Of a stretch of 64,000 bases of DNA, positions 11,392 through 24,918 are shown in pieces. Source of the DNA: Actinomucor elegans (taxonomy: Eukaryota > Mucoromycota > Mucoromycetes > Mucorales > Mucoraceae). Both the position numbers and the translations under genes were made by a program. The stretch covers positions 744,001 through 808,000 of the forward strand of contig JAMSLZ010000008.1 in assembly GCA_026027325.1 (NCBI GenBank), given 5' to 3'. The notes under the pieces were generated by a model. It did not search any database. It had not been told where the DNA came from and saw only the letters and a program-made list of their open reading frames with translations. Position 1 is the first letter of the stretch; each line of letters starts with the position of its first letter.

Positions 11392-13981
11392 ATGATTGCA
11401 GTGCAATCAGAAACTGGACTCAGTCCAAAACCTCACCATCCTCATTCTCGAGCACCTTCACCCGTACCATCTGCAGTTTTGCCTGGCGATTCTATAACAA
11501 ATAACACGTCTTCACCTCGACTTCCTTTACCTCGTCGGTCCAGTTTCTCAACCGAAACCGAGCAATACGAAACAAAACCATTGATCACACAACGCTCTTT
11601 TCCCCACTTAACTTCGAAAAAGCACCACCACGTTAAACGTAGAGAATCGGATGCGACTACAACTGATGATAATATGGGCTCAGATGGCAGTTTTTCAGCT
11701 ACTGTATCTGCTGAATCGCTCACGACCAAAGAGATCTGCTTTGCAAATGATAAACGAAACCATGATTTCCATTCTTTATTTAGAAGTGTTCCAGATCACG
11801 AACGGTTGATCGATGGTGAGTGCTGGTGAGCTTTAAAATGGCTGAGTAACTTACACCTTGTAGATTATGGCTGTGCACTCCAAAAAGAGATCCTACTGCA
11901 AGGTCGTGTCTATATTTCCGAGCATCACCTTTGCTTTAATGCAAACATCTTTGGCTGGATCACAAACGTAAGTCTGGAAAGTGTGTTACAAGTGGAGTCT
12001 AATTTTATTTTATTTTTTTCATTTACAGTTGGTGATTGCATTTGCTGATATAGAAGACATTGAAAAGCGATCTACTGCTATCATTATTCCAAATGCCATC
12101 TTGATTTCTACTTGCTCCTCAAAGGTTTGTGATCATTATGAAACCTATCAGTTATATTGATACAAACAAATAATAGCATTTTCTGGCATCCTTTCTTTCT
12201 CGAGATCAAGCTTTTGATCAAATGGTAGAAACATGGAAGGCTTCCCGCGCAAGCAACAGCGCCATTGAAGTCCATCAACACATGAAAGACGACGATGCTA
12301 CTGCTTTTTCAGAAGACGATGAAAGTGATTATACATCCTCGGGCTATTCTTATTCTGAAGAAGAAGAAGATGTCACAGAGATGATCAATTCCAATATCAG
12401 TCATGGTAAGCAATTCATCTCAATGACATGTACTGTAGTATTCATTTGGCTTATTAGAAAAAACTGTTCAAGATCGGCAGGCGTCTTTAGCTTCTTTGCC
12501 GCTACCTAAACACCTTTCGTCAGCTGATGAAGCGGCTAGACGTAGAGCTGTTTCGGAAGCTGGCCCGCGTCCAAATATGCAGGAATACTTGAAAAAAAAG
12601 AAGAGTACAGAACCAATTGCACCTACAAACCAACAAGATGTGGTAGCTCCTGCACCTAATTCTGAAGCTCAAATCAAGGAAAAGACTGAATGTGAATGCA
12701 GTAAAAATGACCAGCATTTTCCTACAGTAGTGATGGATAAAACATATGATACAACCATTGAAACTATGTATAATCTATTATACAATAGTTCTTTTATGAA
12801 CAAGTTCTTATGTGAAGTTGAAAAAAGCACAGGTAATTTTAGATTTATCTATGTTAACTTGAACTAACATCAATTGTAGAGGTCTGCATTGGAGAGTGGA
12901 ACAAGAATGAAGGCTGTGTTTCTTCGCGTGAAACATCGTATATTAAATATCTGGGCGGTTCCATTGGTCCCAAAACTACTAAATGCTACTCTAAAGAAGA
13001 TATATTACATTTGGATACATCTGATTATATAAGTCAACTCACGGTCACTCAAACGCCTGATGTACCCGCTGGCGGTTCGTTTACTGTCAAAACACGTACA
13101 TGTATTTCTTGGTGTGGCCAAGGTCAAGTTAGAGTGCTGGTCACTATGCTTGTTGATTTCACTAAATCTTCATGGTTAAAATGTACGTACTATATACTAA
13201 TAGTAGCGATCGATGCGGTTGCTTATCTCTCTATCTCTCTATCTATCTAGCTACTATTGAAAAGGCCTCTGTTGATGGCCAACAAAATTTTTACAAGAGT
13301 TTGGATGCAGCAGTGCGCAAATATCTAACTACGCTTGCAGGAGAGTCGAAACGCAGTACTCAAGGAAAGAAAAAGGGCGGTAGAAGAAAGCACAAGCATC
13401 GTCACAACCATAACCAAGATACACAAGCTATTGCTGCTGCTGCTGCGTCGACGGATAGTAAACATCATTTCATCATTGAAGCGCTATCTAGTACGCTGGA
13501 TTGGTTGCTCAGTAACGCCAGTATACCTAACACATCACAGTTAACTGCTATCTGTTTAGCCCTGTTAGTATTCACCAACTTGTACATTGCTTCCAAAATG
13601 GCTGGAGTAGATAAGCAGCTACACCGATTAAACCAAGGAGGTCGCACCAGTAACTTTTATCAGCATCATCACTTTGATTTGGATGATAATGAAAATTCAT
13701 TATGGAGCTTATTAGGTAAGCTTGATCCTGATGTCAGAAAACAAGACTTGAAATTTGCACAAGACCCTTTGCCTGAGAATGATGTGCAATATCAAAATCA
13801 CAATAGCAATAGTGAATCAGATGAACAGTTGGAGCTTTCAAAACTAGCCAAGACCAAACTGGATAGGCAAATGATCGAATTAGAAAGGATGATACAAAAG
13901 GCTGGACAAAGTATGGAACAAGTCACCCAAGTTGTACAAAATCAAAGACAAAGGATACTTGATCCAAACAGAAATCAATAA
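11392..13981 (+). CDS. GRAM and VASt domain membrane protein, Lam/Ysp2-type sterol transporter
   Basis: Exons 11392-11815, 11864-11967, 12029-12124, 12177-12405, 12458-12832, 12880-13182 and 13251-13981, all in phase; about 753 residues. A disordered N terminus precedes a GRAM domain at about residues 140-250 (LLQGRVYISEHHLCF, FGWITN, IEKRSTAIIIPNAI, HFLASFLSRDQAFD). An acidic linker leads to a VASt (StART-like) domain at about 375-545 (DKTYDTTIETMYNLLY, EWNKNEGCVSSRETSY, SFTVKTRTCISWCG). A single transmembrane segment lies near residues 606-628 (LTAICLALLVFTNLYIASKM), followed by a C-terminal helix. This is the Lam/GRAMD1 plan: ER-anchored proteins that move sterol at ER-plasma membrane contacts. 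The last intron (13183-13250) ends in a TCTA microsatellite before the acceptor. Confidence 0.88.
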
Positions 13982-14097
13982 ATCAGACATTTTGATATAT
14001 TCTTATTGCATGACGCCAGTAATTCATGTCTACAAAACTTGATTTTCCTTGCTTGTAGTTCATTCCTTTAATTCTTTTTCTCCCTCTCTCTCTAACA

Positions 14098-14759
14098 ATG
14101 TCCTACTTTCTCAACTATACATTCGACCGCAGTCTTGATCCTTTTTTTTTTTTTTTCGCTAAAACCAATCTCCAAAGCTGGATTGTCCGAAAAATTTTAT
14201 AAAACATTCATTAGCAAGATATTCTTGATATTGTTATGCTTTATATAAAAAATTACCAAGTTTTTGTTACTGTAAAGTACCATTTCGGAAGGATCAAGAA
14301 AAGCTCTATAATATGATTTTACCTTTTATTACCTTTTTTTCTTTTTCTTTTTTAGTGGTTCTAATCATGTTTCTTTTTTTTTTTGCGTACAGGCTCTTTT
14401 ATATGTAGAGTATATTTTCTTCCAGACTGGTCCAAGCATTACTGATCTCAATACTCATCCTGCAAATAGTTCTCAAGAACACCAATATGTAGAGACAAAA
14501 AAAAAGGGGATTATATTGGCTGGATCATGAAGTGAACTTTTTGATATGGGTTATGTTTTTGTCTACAGCTACTATTGACAGTATGTCAATAATAATGTTT
14601 CTGTAAATCAATGGACCAATTGATAGGTTTTCTTCTACAAATGCTGAATTGACATTTCAAGTGGCAGAAATGCCCCTTCTATGTGACTATACACGACCTG
14701 ACACTCCACAAAGAATGTACCAAAAGAAAGAACCTGATTACTGCGTTGTCATTAAATAA
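14098..14759 (+). other. Possible unresolved small multi-exon gene
   Basis: A CT-rich leader-like tract (14080-14095) precedes ATG at 14098 in good context. The best coding stretch is 14627-14759, opening after a TGATAG acceptor and ending in TAA; it reads TNAELTFQVAEMPLLCDYTR then PDTPQRMYQKKEPDYCVVIK. A second protein-like stretch is 14393-14483 (GPSITDLNTHPANSSQEHQY) before a GTAGAG donor. I could not find a set of splice sites that joins all parts in frame, and no family was recognised. It could be a real small gene, a 3' relic, or chance. Its 3' end faces the importin gene. Confidence 0.3.
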
Positions 14760-14870
14760 TAGTAATAGTGTTACACTTTTTTTAATATTCGAATGATGAA
14801 TTAAATGTATAATTATATAATAAAAAAGAGGATAGTAAGTCTAATGTGTTGAGTAGATTCTAAGTTTTAT

Positions 14871-17800
14871 CTACAAGAAGCGGGCTAATTCGCTGTTGGA
14901 AATACCCAAAGAAGGTGATTGAGTGTTTAAAGCACGTAATAATTCCACAAGTTCAACGCGAGTAGAATCACTTAATTGGTCTTCGTTAGATAGGACGTGA
15001 TGGAATACAGGAAGGAAGTTGGGAATTTGGCTGTGAATCTATATCAAGAAGCAAAAATAAGTCCAACAGTTTTAATAAACCATCATGAATCAAAAACTTA
15101 CATAGGTGTTGTTGGCACGGAAGAGTGAAAACAAACAGTTAAATACGGGCTCGTTTTCAGCGAAATCCGCCTTAAGAGGGAGCACACTTGTAAAGACAGG
15201 CAAAACTTGATCAAGAGGTACAGCATCAGGACGGGCAAGAATCAATCTAGCAACTGCGCCTGTGGCATTATCAGTAATGTTGGGCACGGGTTGAGCTTGG
15301 AAAAGAGGATGCAATGCGGAAAGAATGATGGGGTATTGAGAGCTAAGGTCGATTTGAGAGTTACTAACAAGAATACCCAAGGCATAAGCGGCATTGCTTC
15401 TCACAGATTGATCCTCATCGGCACAAGCTTTAATGAACAACTGAAGCAAACGTTCAGTGTGAGGTGTAACGGCACTCTTGATGCCAGTGATACATTCACC
15501 AAGACAGCCGATAGCCATCGAACGCTCGGAAGCAGTCTTTGACTTTTTGTAGTATTTAGCAATCAATGGCATAAAGACATCAAAGTAAGAAGAGTAACCT
15601 TCACCTACAGTCTCGCAAATAGTAGCAACGAGATCACCTGCAGCACTGATCAAAAGGGATTCTGACTCGGCTTCCTCTTCCTCATCAACAAAGTCGTCAT
15701 CATCATAGCTTTGCTGGCAAATAGATCTCTTTTCAAAGATATCCAAGACGTTACGGGAGATTTCTTCGACGTGTTCAGCAATAATGCTGGGACCCATCAA
15801 CTTGAGAGACTGGATTAACTCTTGGCAAATTTGCACAACGACCATCTTGTCATCTTCGTCCTTCCACATGGCCAAAACGGTAGGGATAATGATGGTAATC
15901 ATGTTTTGAACGTTTTCATGCACAGGGTAGGATAAAGGCAAACCAGCCTTCCATTCCTCAGAACCAGACATGATGTAAAAAGTCTTGAGGAAGCTAAACA
16001 AACTACCCACAACAGCCTTACGCACACCATCAAACAAATGGAAAGAGAGTTCAGTCAATTCTTGTACAGCAGACTCAACATAGGGCAAGAAATGAGCTTG
16101 AGTGCTTTCAAAGATCTCTCCAAGTGCATCAGCGGCAAATTCCTTTTCATCTGCAATAGCAGAATTGAAATTGAAAGCGCTCTCATCATCTTCTTCATCA
16201 CCTTCACCCAAAGTAAGATCGATTTCACTACCAAAATTAGCTTCGTCTTTCTCTTCAGCCTTACAAGAAGCAATGATGGGAGGCATGATAGTAGGAAGAT
16301 AAGGAGCAAATTCTTCACCAAATACACGAGCCATGATAGAGAAGAAAGCATAAGAGCATTCACGAAGACGAGGCGAGTCCAAGCTCAATTGTTCAATAGC
16401 CAAAGCCATCAAATCTTGAGTGAAAGGTCTGAACTTATCAGCACCAACTGCTTCAGCGATTGCACCAGCAGAGTCTGTAGCTACGCCACGAAGTAAGGCT
16501 TCGTCTGTGCCTTCGGTCAATGTCATTAAATGACGGATACGAGGCATGACACCGCCAAAGTAAGGCTCAAAGCCCTCACCAGCAGCATGAGCGGCGCTAC
16601 CAATAGCAGCCATTACAGTAGCCTTGGTTTCAGTTTGAGGTGCATTGTCTAAGAGGAACAAGAGTTTTTCCATCAACATAGGAAGGTATTGCAAGACTTC
16701 ATCACCCAAACTTTCCAAAATAGCATCTAATGCGTTACAGGCATGCTTAGTAACTTCAGGGTTGGTATCGTTCATCAAATTAAAGACGAGAGGAAGCAAG
16801 ACTTGGTGGCTTTCAGAAATTTCGGCAGGCATTTCCTCAGCAAGACAGCCAAGAGCCATACAAGCAGCACGACGTACGATGATTTCAGGATCTTGTAATC
16901 CAGAGCAAACAAGAGGCAGCAATTCGTTCAATTTGGGGCTCATGTATTCCGCACAACCTTCAATGATAACAGCAAAGGACATCATGGCAGCTTTACGGTA
17001 GTTGGGATCAGGGTTTTGCATGTAAGCAACTACAATAGGCATAACAATAGGGAATACTTGTTGAGGAGGCATATTGGTAGCAAGTGCATTCAATACCTTG
17101 AAAGCCAACTATACAATCAAGGGTTCGTATGAGTTTTACAAGTCATGATCACAACACTAATACATACACGAGATGGAGAATCTTCATCCACATCCTCAGG
17201 ATCTTCTTCAGAACCAATAGGCATTAATCCTTCAACAATGAATCCAACAAGTTTCAAACTTCTAATCTTGTTTTGTTTGCTAGAAATGGATATAAGTTTA
17301 TGGTTTTCTAATAATGGTTATATAGACTTACTAAACCGCTGCCCACATGAGGAAAGAAAGTGCCATAACACGAAGAGAATCATCCAATTCTCTGTTGGAT
17401 CCAATGGTCAAGAAGAATCTGATCAAATCTACTAGATGGTTGGATAAAAGAGGAGCATCCTAATGCAAAAATAAGTCAACCTATGCGCTAATGTAGTGCA
17501 TAATCAACTTACCAACATAAGGAGAGTATCAAACACCTCAAAGATTTCACCAGCACTCTCCTCATCGCCTTCCTTGAGACACTGTTCCAAAACGTTGACC
17601 ATGCCAGGAATCATATTTCTAAAGGATTTCTATGTTTTTTTTATAAAAAAAAAAAGGGTAAATGGCCTACGCATGTACTAACACTATGAAAACCTACAAT
17701 GTTATCCTTATCTTCATTCTCAATAAACTCGGCCAATTTACCCAAAGTTCTATAACAAAACAAAAAAAAACGATTGAGTAACAAAGTTCTGACCAAATCC

Positions 17801-18571
17801 AACACAAACTTACAAAACAGTGGTGACTCTGACGCGTTTACTTTCGGGATCAACGATTGCTTTTTGAAAGAGATCATAAAGAGGTCCAGTATGGTCCATA
17901 AAAAAATCGGCAATCACTTCGAATAAGGTGTATAAACAATAGGTACCGACTTCACGATGAATGGCTGTGGCACTAGCACAGGCTTGGTTCAAAAAGCCCA
18001 ATAACTCGGGCCACTTATTCTCGGGTACATCGATACGAGCAATGGATGAAATGACTCGAGCGGTTGAGTGACGAACAATTTCGCTATCATAGCCACACAA
18101 AAAAAGAGGAATTAGTAAACTTGACGCGTTAAATATATAATGTATCATTTTCTTACTGCTGTTCGTTTAAAGCGATTTGAAGCAACTGGCTACGAATAGC
18201 AACCTGGGCAGCGTCAGGGATCTCTTGCCATTTCTTTGAAATACGCTTTCTTAATTCAACGGCTGCAAGTTGACGGACAGGGTGGTGAGGAGAACGGCTA
18301 ATGATCTCAACCAGAGCAGGAATACAATCAGCCGAAACATAGAACTGAGTATTCAAGGTAGAAGTAGCCTATAGGAAGGTGGGTCGAAGTTTAAGTTATC
18401 TAGTTCCCCGTATTAAAAAATTTTCTTACCAGTCTGATAGTATCAGAGTCTTGGGCTGTAGCAAGCTTATTTAATAATTCCTCGAGTCCTGTTACAAATT
18501 GCTTTTATGGGAACATTAGTTTAGTAAGTAGGCTTTATGTCCTCAAAAGTTTTTTAGTTGCTTACCTCCAT
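14871..18571 (-). CDS. Importin-4/Kap123-type karyopherin beta
   Basis: Ten exons: 18571-18566 (ATG GAG only), 18480-18430, 18368-18157, 18083-17814, 17749-17698, 17629-17513, 17459-17332, 17258-17168, 17108-15102 and 15038-14871; about 1,033 residues. The N terminus MEELLNKLATAQDSDTIRL and HPVRQLAAVELRKRI give an importin-N HEAT region; HEAT repeats continue throughout (YRKAAMMSFAVIIEGCAEYM, VRRAACMALGCLAEEM). An acidic insert with GEGDEEDDESAFNF resembles the Ran/cargo-regulating loops of this family. Kap123/importin-4 imports ribosomal proteins and histones H3/H4 into the nucleus; that role is inferred. Two acceptor choices (17259 and 17630) were fixed by phase because the nearer AG would give a stop or shift. 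Confidence 0.9.
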
Positions 18572-19389
18572 AGTTGAAATAAAGAAGAAAAAGGGCTTCG
18601 GTACAGTGAAATAGAAAGTCTAATACAAAAAAAAAAAAAAAAAAAAAAAAAGTTTTAGGCTGTACTTGAATTTAGTACCCTTGATTGGGTTTCGGAGTAT
18701 ACATTGCTTGAAGAAGAAAAGAGGAATTTGGGGCTCATAGTAGATCAGAAGGTATTGTGGTTAGTTTATAACGATATTGGCATAGTGAAAATATTTTGAT
18801 AAATATATGGTATATTAAAAGAATTTATATACATTTTTATTCTGTATCATATAATTTAAATACTATGCTGCATTAGATCCAAAATTTCCAATTTTCCTTG
18901 ATTTAGAGGGTTCTTCACTTTTAAGGTATTATTACTCGAAAACCAGAGTTTATTTTACATATGAAAAAAATGTAAAAATAATATATATATGTATACCTTA
19001 AATTCTATTAACCCATTTAGAATTAAAAACTATGCTTTTAAAATAAGTCTTTATGGCCAAAAGAACTTCCAGAAGTTTACAATAATCGTCTCTAAAGAAC
19101 ATAGGCAGAAAAAAAAAAACTCGACAAAATCTCCTGGAACCTTATTTGGTTCTGATTGGCTGTCCTCAACAACATCTACTGAGCTGGGATTAAAAGTTGA
19201 AATGCTCATTCATATTACCACATCAGCCCTTTTCTCAAGAAGATCATTTTAATATGACTTTTTCATAGTAGAAAATCCTAACCATGTACAGAATTGCTTA
19301 ACAAACATTATACATACTTTTACTGCACATCAGATGGTCCAAATATCCTATTAGAATATCAAGAAATATTTGATTTTTAATTTTTAATT

Positions 19390-19424
<35 letters not shown>

Positions 19425-19735
19425 CAGAATAAATAGAAGCGTATATCTTTGAATACACCAAAAAAAATTGTTTTCAATTAAGCGCCTTGATTCGAAAAGT
19501 GGTTCGTATTACTGAAATCTCATCCAAAGTCTTGCGCAAACCAACACTTTTTTGGGTGGACCTTTTGAAACTGTAATAAATCTACGCAGGTTCTTCTTTA
19601 AGCGGTGCGAGCATTCTATACGTCATCAGTCCGGCAATTTGAAGACACGCGTTCTTTGAGTCTCGAAACTTGGGCTTTACACGCATTTTTGTACATTTAG
19701 ATACCTTTTTCTTCTTCTTTTTCAAAGAAACAACT
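18572..19735. other. Divergent intergenic region, importin and proteasome alpha-2
   Basis: Promoter region of both neighbours. It holds two long homopolymer A runs (18627-18651, about 25 A; 19394-19422, about 29 A) and a highly AT-rich middle. Sequence just before the proteasome ATG is pyrimidine-rich (19706-19722). No gene was recognised; the ORF at 18989-19252 has no supporting features. Confidence 0.55.
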
Positions 19736-20700
19736 ATGGCCGATCGTTACAGCTTCTCCCTTACTACTTTTTCTCCTTCGGGAAAGCTTGTTCAAATTGA
19801 ATACGCTTTTAACGCTGTCTCTCAAGGTGTTACCAGTGTTGGTATCAAAGGTACCTTACGAGATGCATCTTTTTTTTTTTGAAGTGTTGAATACTAATTG
19901 CGATGAATAGCTACCAATGGTATTGTTATTGCCACAGAAAAGAAATCAGCTTCGAGTCTTGTAGATGATTCTACCCTTGAGAAGGTAGCCACTATCTGCG
20001 CCAACGTTGGTATGATTTATTCAGGTATGGGACCTGATTTCCGTGTCTTGGTCAGTAAGGCGCGTAAAGCAGCACAAGCATACAAGAGAGTGTATATGGA
20101 AGAGCCTCCAGTACGTATTCTCGTTCAAGAAGTAGCTAGTGTCATGCAAGAATATACTCAAAGCGGGTAAATGAACATAAACGCTTATATGCTTGATTGA
20201 TCATGAACTTACATGTATTGTATATAGTGGTGTGCGTCCTTTCGGTGTATCACTTTTGATTGCAGGTTATGATGAAGTCAATGGGCCTTCGCTTTATCAA
20301 GTTGACCCTTCTGGTTCATACTGGGCTTGGAAGGCTTCTGCTATCGGCAAAAACATGATTAATGCAAAAACCTTTTTGGAAAAGAGGTACAGTTAAAGTG
20401 CATCGATCCAAGATGTAACACTGACGTTTTTCATTAGATATAACGAAGAAATGGAATTGGAAGACGCAGTACACACAGCAATCTTGACTGTAAGTAAAAC
20501 TTGCATTGAATATTACTTGATATTAACCGCTATTGTAGCTCAAGGAAGGTTTTGAAGGACAAATGACAGAGAATAGCTTAGAAATTGGTATCATTGGTAC
20601 AAGTACAGTTGGTGTTCATGGTGGCGAACGAAAGGAAATACCATTATTTAGAAAGTTGAGCCTAAGTGAAGTTAAGGACTATTTGGCCAATATTGCTTAA
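19736..20700 (+). CDS. 20S proteasome subunit alpha type-2
   Basis: Exons 19736-19850, 19911-20166, 20228-20386, 20438-20489 and 20539-20700, in phase, about 247 residues (family about 234-250). The N terminus [20 protein letters not shown] with [11 protein letters not shown] is the alpha-subunit signature helix H0 region, and [16 protein letters not shown] is specific to alpha-2 (yeast Pre8, human PSMA2). Later blocks [34 protein letters not shown] and [19 protein letters not shown] agree. It forms part of the outer heptameric ring of the proteasome core. The ATG is the only one preceding the conserved N terminus. Confidence 0.95.
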
Positions 20701-20885
20701 ATACTGTTGATTAAATAATAAACTTATATATATCAAATCAACGCGTGTGCAACTATAACAATAAAGTATAGGAGTGGATAGGGGCGAATAACAAAAGGTA
20801 TAATAAGGCAATCCCCTTGAAATAGCAATCAGACGGTATAAATGGGCTTGTATTCGACTTGTTTCTCTTTCTTCTTCTTAAACTC

Positions 20886-23800
20886 ATGTGGATATCACGG
20901 AAACTAGCTTCGATAACAAACACAGCTGCAAATAGTAACAAGTTCGTTGACAGAATCAATAAGCCTTTGCCACCCATCTTTGATAATCACTGCATCAAAG
21001 AAGCAGAGCGAGTAAGACATAAAATATGGGTCGATATACCTATTATATTGATGGTTGAGTAGATGGTGATTGCTGTATTTGGAGCAGCCAATATAGGCAA
21101 ATCAACATTTATTCAATTTGGCTTGGAGAATTTGATAGCCAAGCACGATTCGAATCAACCAAGTAAGCTCCTATTTCCAGTTACCAGATATTTTAATTAA
21201 CCTGTTTTATTAGATCTACAGTGCCACCAGGTTCAAGTCTTGATGAACCAAGTCAGCTATCCTATAGAGATCCTTGAGCTTGATCATATTGATGTATGTG
21301 AGGCAATATTTATGCATACATTATGAATGACTCTTTTGATAGATGTATATCAGAAACAATTACCTATTATTCATGGCGGCCTAGTATGTTACGATACATC
21401 AGATAGAAATTCATTAGACTGTATACCTGATCTACTGAGTAAGTGTGGTCCCCTGCTTGATATTTTTTTTTTTTTTCATTTCGGATATACTCCTATGTTA
21501 TATTAAAAGCAGAAACCTCCTAACGCGGCCTTTGCTTTAGATTTCTGCTTGACGCGTAGTATACCAACGTTTTTAGTAGGGCTTAAATCTGATCTGCCGC
21601 ATCAAGTAGACCCAAAGTTGATTCAGCAAACATTAAAGCACTTTCAAGCGGATGCACTCTCTGAAATGGGTGTTCAACAGATGCAAAGTATCTTTAAACA
21701 ACTAATAAATATGTGTTCTATAAGCGGTGAAACAAAGGCGCGTATACAAGATGGGTTCGTTTATGCTCCTACTGTGCGGAAAGATGAATTGACACCTGTT
21801 AGTGCAACGTCTTCGGGTACTGAAGCCGATGCCGATAAAGGCATGGTTGAAAAGAATCACATTGTTTCTACTTTTTCTTCCTTTCATCCTATGATAAATC
21901 AGAGAGGCACTACACATTTTCCTAGACGTGGATCAAAAGATAGCAGGTAAATTTCTTCTTCGTCTTTAAATATACTCTTGTTTACCTTTCTTTCAGTGAA
22001 TCTTTTGGCGTTGGTTTGACAGCCGAGGACATAATAGATCGTCTATTGTCAACTGAATATAGTAGAGCAGGTAGATCAAAGGCAGAATACAACACGCCCA
22101 AATGCTAAACACCTCATAGATGAAAACATGATTCCGATTTTTTTGACGTTTTTTCGCAAGTTTATGAAACCATACGATCTAGTCAAGATGCTTGTTCAAA
22201 GGTATATTGACTCACAACCTTAATATGCAGTTATTTATGCCTTCAAACAGATTTGAAAACGATGGACTTGATACTAAAAAGTTACCTACTGATTTGCAAA
22301 AGAGGTTTGTATACTAGTACCCAGAAAACGCATTGTGTAACTCAAAATCATGTGTATTTCGCGGGATAACAGAATCCATAGTATCTTTTCGTTATGGTTA
22401 TCACACTACTGGAATGATTTTTATGGCTCGCAAGCTCGGAAACACATTATTCTTTTCTTGGACCGCATATCTAGATACGAAAGCCTTACACCCATCTGCG
22501 ACTCTTTAGCGCCACTCGTTGTGCGTGAACCGCCATCCGAAGACCCTGATAAAACATGGGGATTCATGGATGATGCAATAGAAGTACCCTTATCGCCACC
22601 TCCAACACCATCTTCTTGTAAAGCAATCAAACGTAATGAAAAAAAAGACAGTGCGTATGCATCAGGGACGTTTACCATGTTCATCCAGGAACATCAGCCC
22701 GTTTCATCTTCGCCTCTCTCTTCGCCTACCAAGAACGAACCATTTCTTTTGAAAAGATTATCTGGAAACAGTATCTCGACAAAGAAGCCGCCACTTCGCA
22801 CTATATCTACAAACAACGACTGTGATATACCAGCCCCTTTGCTGAGCCCTAATCTAAGCCGATTTTTATTTCGTCGTCAAAGTGGCCGCAAAACCATGAC
22901 CCATTCTGAATCACAGCCTGATTTAAGGTCCTCTTATGCAACAGGCAATAAAAACATCTTATCACCTATCAATGACGTGGAAAACGAGGTACCCAGACGG
23001 GCTGAATTTGCAGGTGGCCTTATAAACATTGATAACCTAGCCAAGTCCAAGAATCGATACATATCGCCCTCTCTCATTTCAGTTGCAACGACCCATCGCT
23101 GGGGCTCTACTCTGGGCCACCATCTGTTCGCTTCCAGCTTTATTAGCAGTTTTCGTCAACATAAATCTGATAAAGATCAAACAAGCTATGATTATAAGAC
23201 CTTTACAAGGTACACAAATGCAGTTATTGCGGACCAACTGACGTGGATTGAAGCCGAGCTGTTTTCTCGTATTAAGGTAAATAAGAGTACATTTGATAAA
23301 CATAGAAGCTGACAAAGCAGTTAGCCGCGTGAGTTTATCCGTAACATTTGGACTGCATCCTCAGTGACATCTGACAGCAGCCTCTCAAGTAACAATGCGG
23401 TACTAGCATCTATCGCCCATTTCAACTTTATTTCGGCTTGGGTAGCTACTATGATTGTAACACAATCGAGACTAAGCAAACGCGTTGCACTATTAGAAAA
23501 ATTTATGTTGATTGCTGTCGAGCTAAGAAACCACAACAACTATAACTCGCTCATGGCTATCCTGGCTGGTGTGAACAGTGCTTCTATCTTGCGACTAAAG
23601 CAAACACGACATGCTGTTGCTACCAAAAAAGTCTACAAGCAATTTCAAAGCCTGGAACGTTTAATGAGCACAGATCGGTCCTTTAGCTCTTACCGCATAG
23701 CTCTGAAGGCATCTGGTGCTCCCGGAATACCGTATCTGTAACGTATTTCAAGTTTGTGTAATAAAATAAGTCGATCTAACAAACTCCATAGTGGTATACA

Positions 23801-24143
23801 TAATCAAGATCTCGTTTCACTTGCAGAAGCAAACAAAGATTTTCGCACAGATGGCACCATTCACTGGGAAAAGTTTAGACTAATGGGCGAAACTATCATG
23901 GCTACTATGAAGTTCAAGTATCCAGGCTATTCAATTGAACCAGATGCAAAACTTTTAGCGTTTATCGCTGATAGTGCTATATTATCAGAGGATGTAAGCT
24001 TTTAGAGCGCTTTTTTTAAAGAGCTGAATAAACTAATCATATGTTTCATTTAGGAGCAATACAAGAGATCAATCTTGATTGAGCCAAGGTTGGGCCCCTC
24101 AAGTACAAATAGGGTCAGAGATCTATGGCTGCGAATGCAATAG
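20886..24143 (+). CDS. RasGEF with N-terminal degenerate Ras-like domain
   Basis: Twelve exons: 20886-21011, 21063-21162, 21214-21297, 21343-21438, 21541-21946, 21997-22070, 22120-22201, 22251-22304, 22373-23276, 23325-23737, 23792-23993, 24054-24143; all phases agree, about 876 residues. Residues 43-185 resemble a small GTPase: P-loop GAANIGKST (49-57), GLVCYDTSDRNSL and LVGLKSDL (G4-like, lacking the Asn). The DxxG/DTAGQ switch is not present. Next come a REM (RasGEF_N) region (ENMIPIFLTFFRKFMKPYDL, LWLSHYWNDF) and, after a Ser/Pro-rich insert, a CDC25 catalytic domain at about 615-860 (YTNAVIADQLTWIEAELFSR, FNFISAWVATMIV, KRVALLEKFMLIAVELRN, NNYNSLMAILAGVNS, IPYLG). It should activate Ras-family GTPases. 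Exon 1 ends at 21011 with a 51-nt intron; an alternative start is ATG 21063. Confidence 0.86.
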
Positions 24144-24918
24144 TAATGGTATTGCTATTAGTTTAGTGAATATCTCTTCCACGTGTAAATATTTGAAATA
24201 ACCTAATAGTAGTGTATATTTATTATTATTATTATTATTATAACCAACTCTATATCTTAATTTAATACATCTTAAAAATAACAGAATACTCATTAATGCA
24301 ATCATGGTCCAGTTTCTGCCATTGGTACCCGGTTACAGTAAACTCTCGATTCAGGAAATCATCAGCATTTATAGAAATTAAGTTGTGCTATTCAATGCAA
24401 AGCATTATAAACTACTTATTTGCTACATAGCATCTCTGGAATGACCTATATTTGGCGATAAAACCTCACAAAACACGATAAAAGGTATGCACCATTTACT
24501 CGGTTTTTACTGGGTGTCGATCATTTAAGGGTGAACTGAGACGACTCTCTTAGAGCCATAAAAAAAAATATGCCTGGGCTTTGATCTAGTCTATTAGTTA
24601 CAAAGTTTGTACATGATTACATTGCTTATCAAATCGTGTAACTAGCACCTTGTAGATCAGTAAATTTATTAACCAAAGGTTCTTTATTTTTTTCAAGCTA
24701 ACTGAAATATGACTGTAACCGGCGCCTTTTGAAGGGCAAACATATGCTAAAAATATTCATGCATACGTTCATACTTGGTAACCTATTTAACTTGTAAAAA
24801 TATACTCTCTAAAAGTGTTCTCCATGCCATTAAAATAAAAATATGCAATATTTGAAATTGTGGGCCAAAGAGAAGTCTCTCTGGATTTTTCCCCCGAAAG
24901 CTCATTTCAGTGTTTTTA

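Noticed and set aside
13196..13250. TCTA/TCTC microsatellite as a separate feature
   Set aside because: It is simply the pyrimidine-rich end of the last intron of the Lam-type gene.
16038..16496. 152-codon plus-strand ORF
   Set aside because: Antisense shadow of the importin coding exon, which has clear HEAT repeats and conserved motifs.
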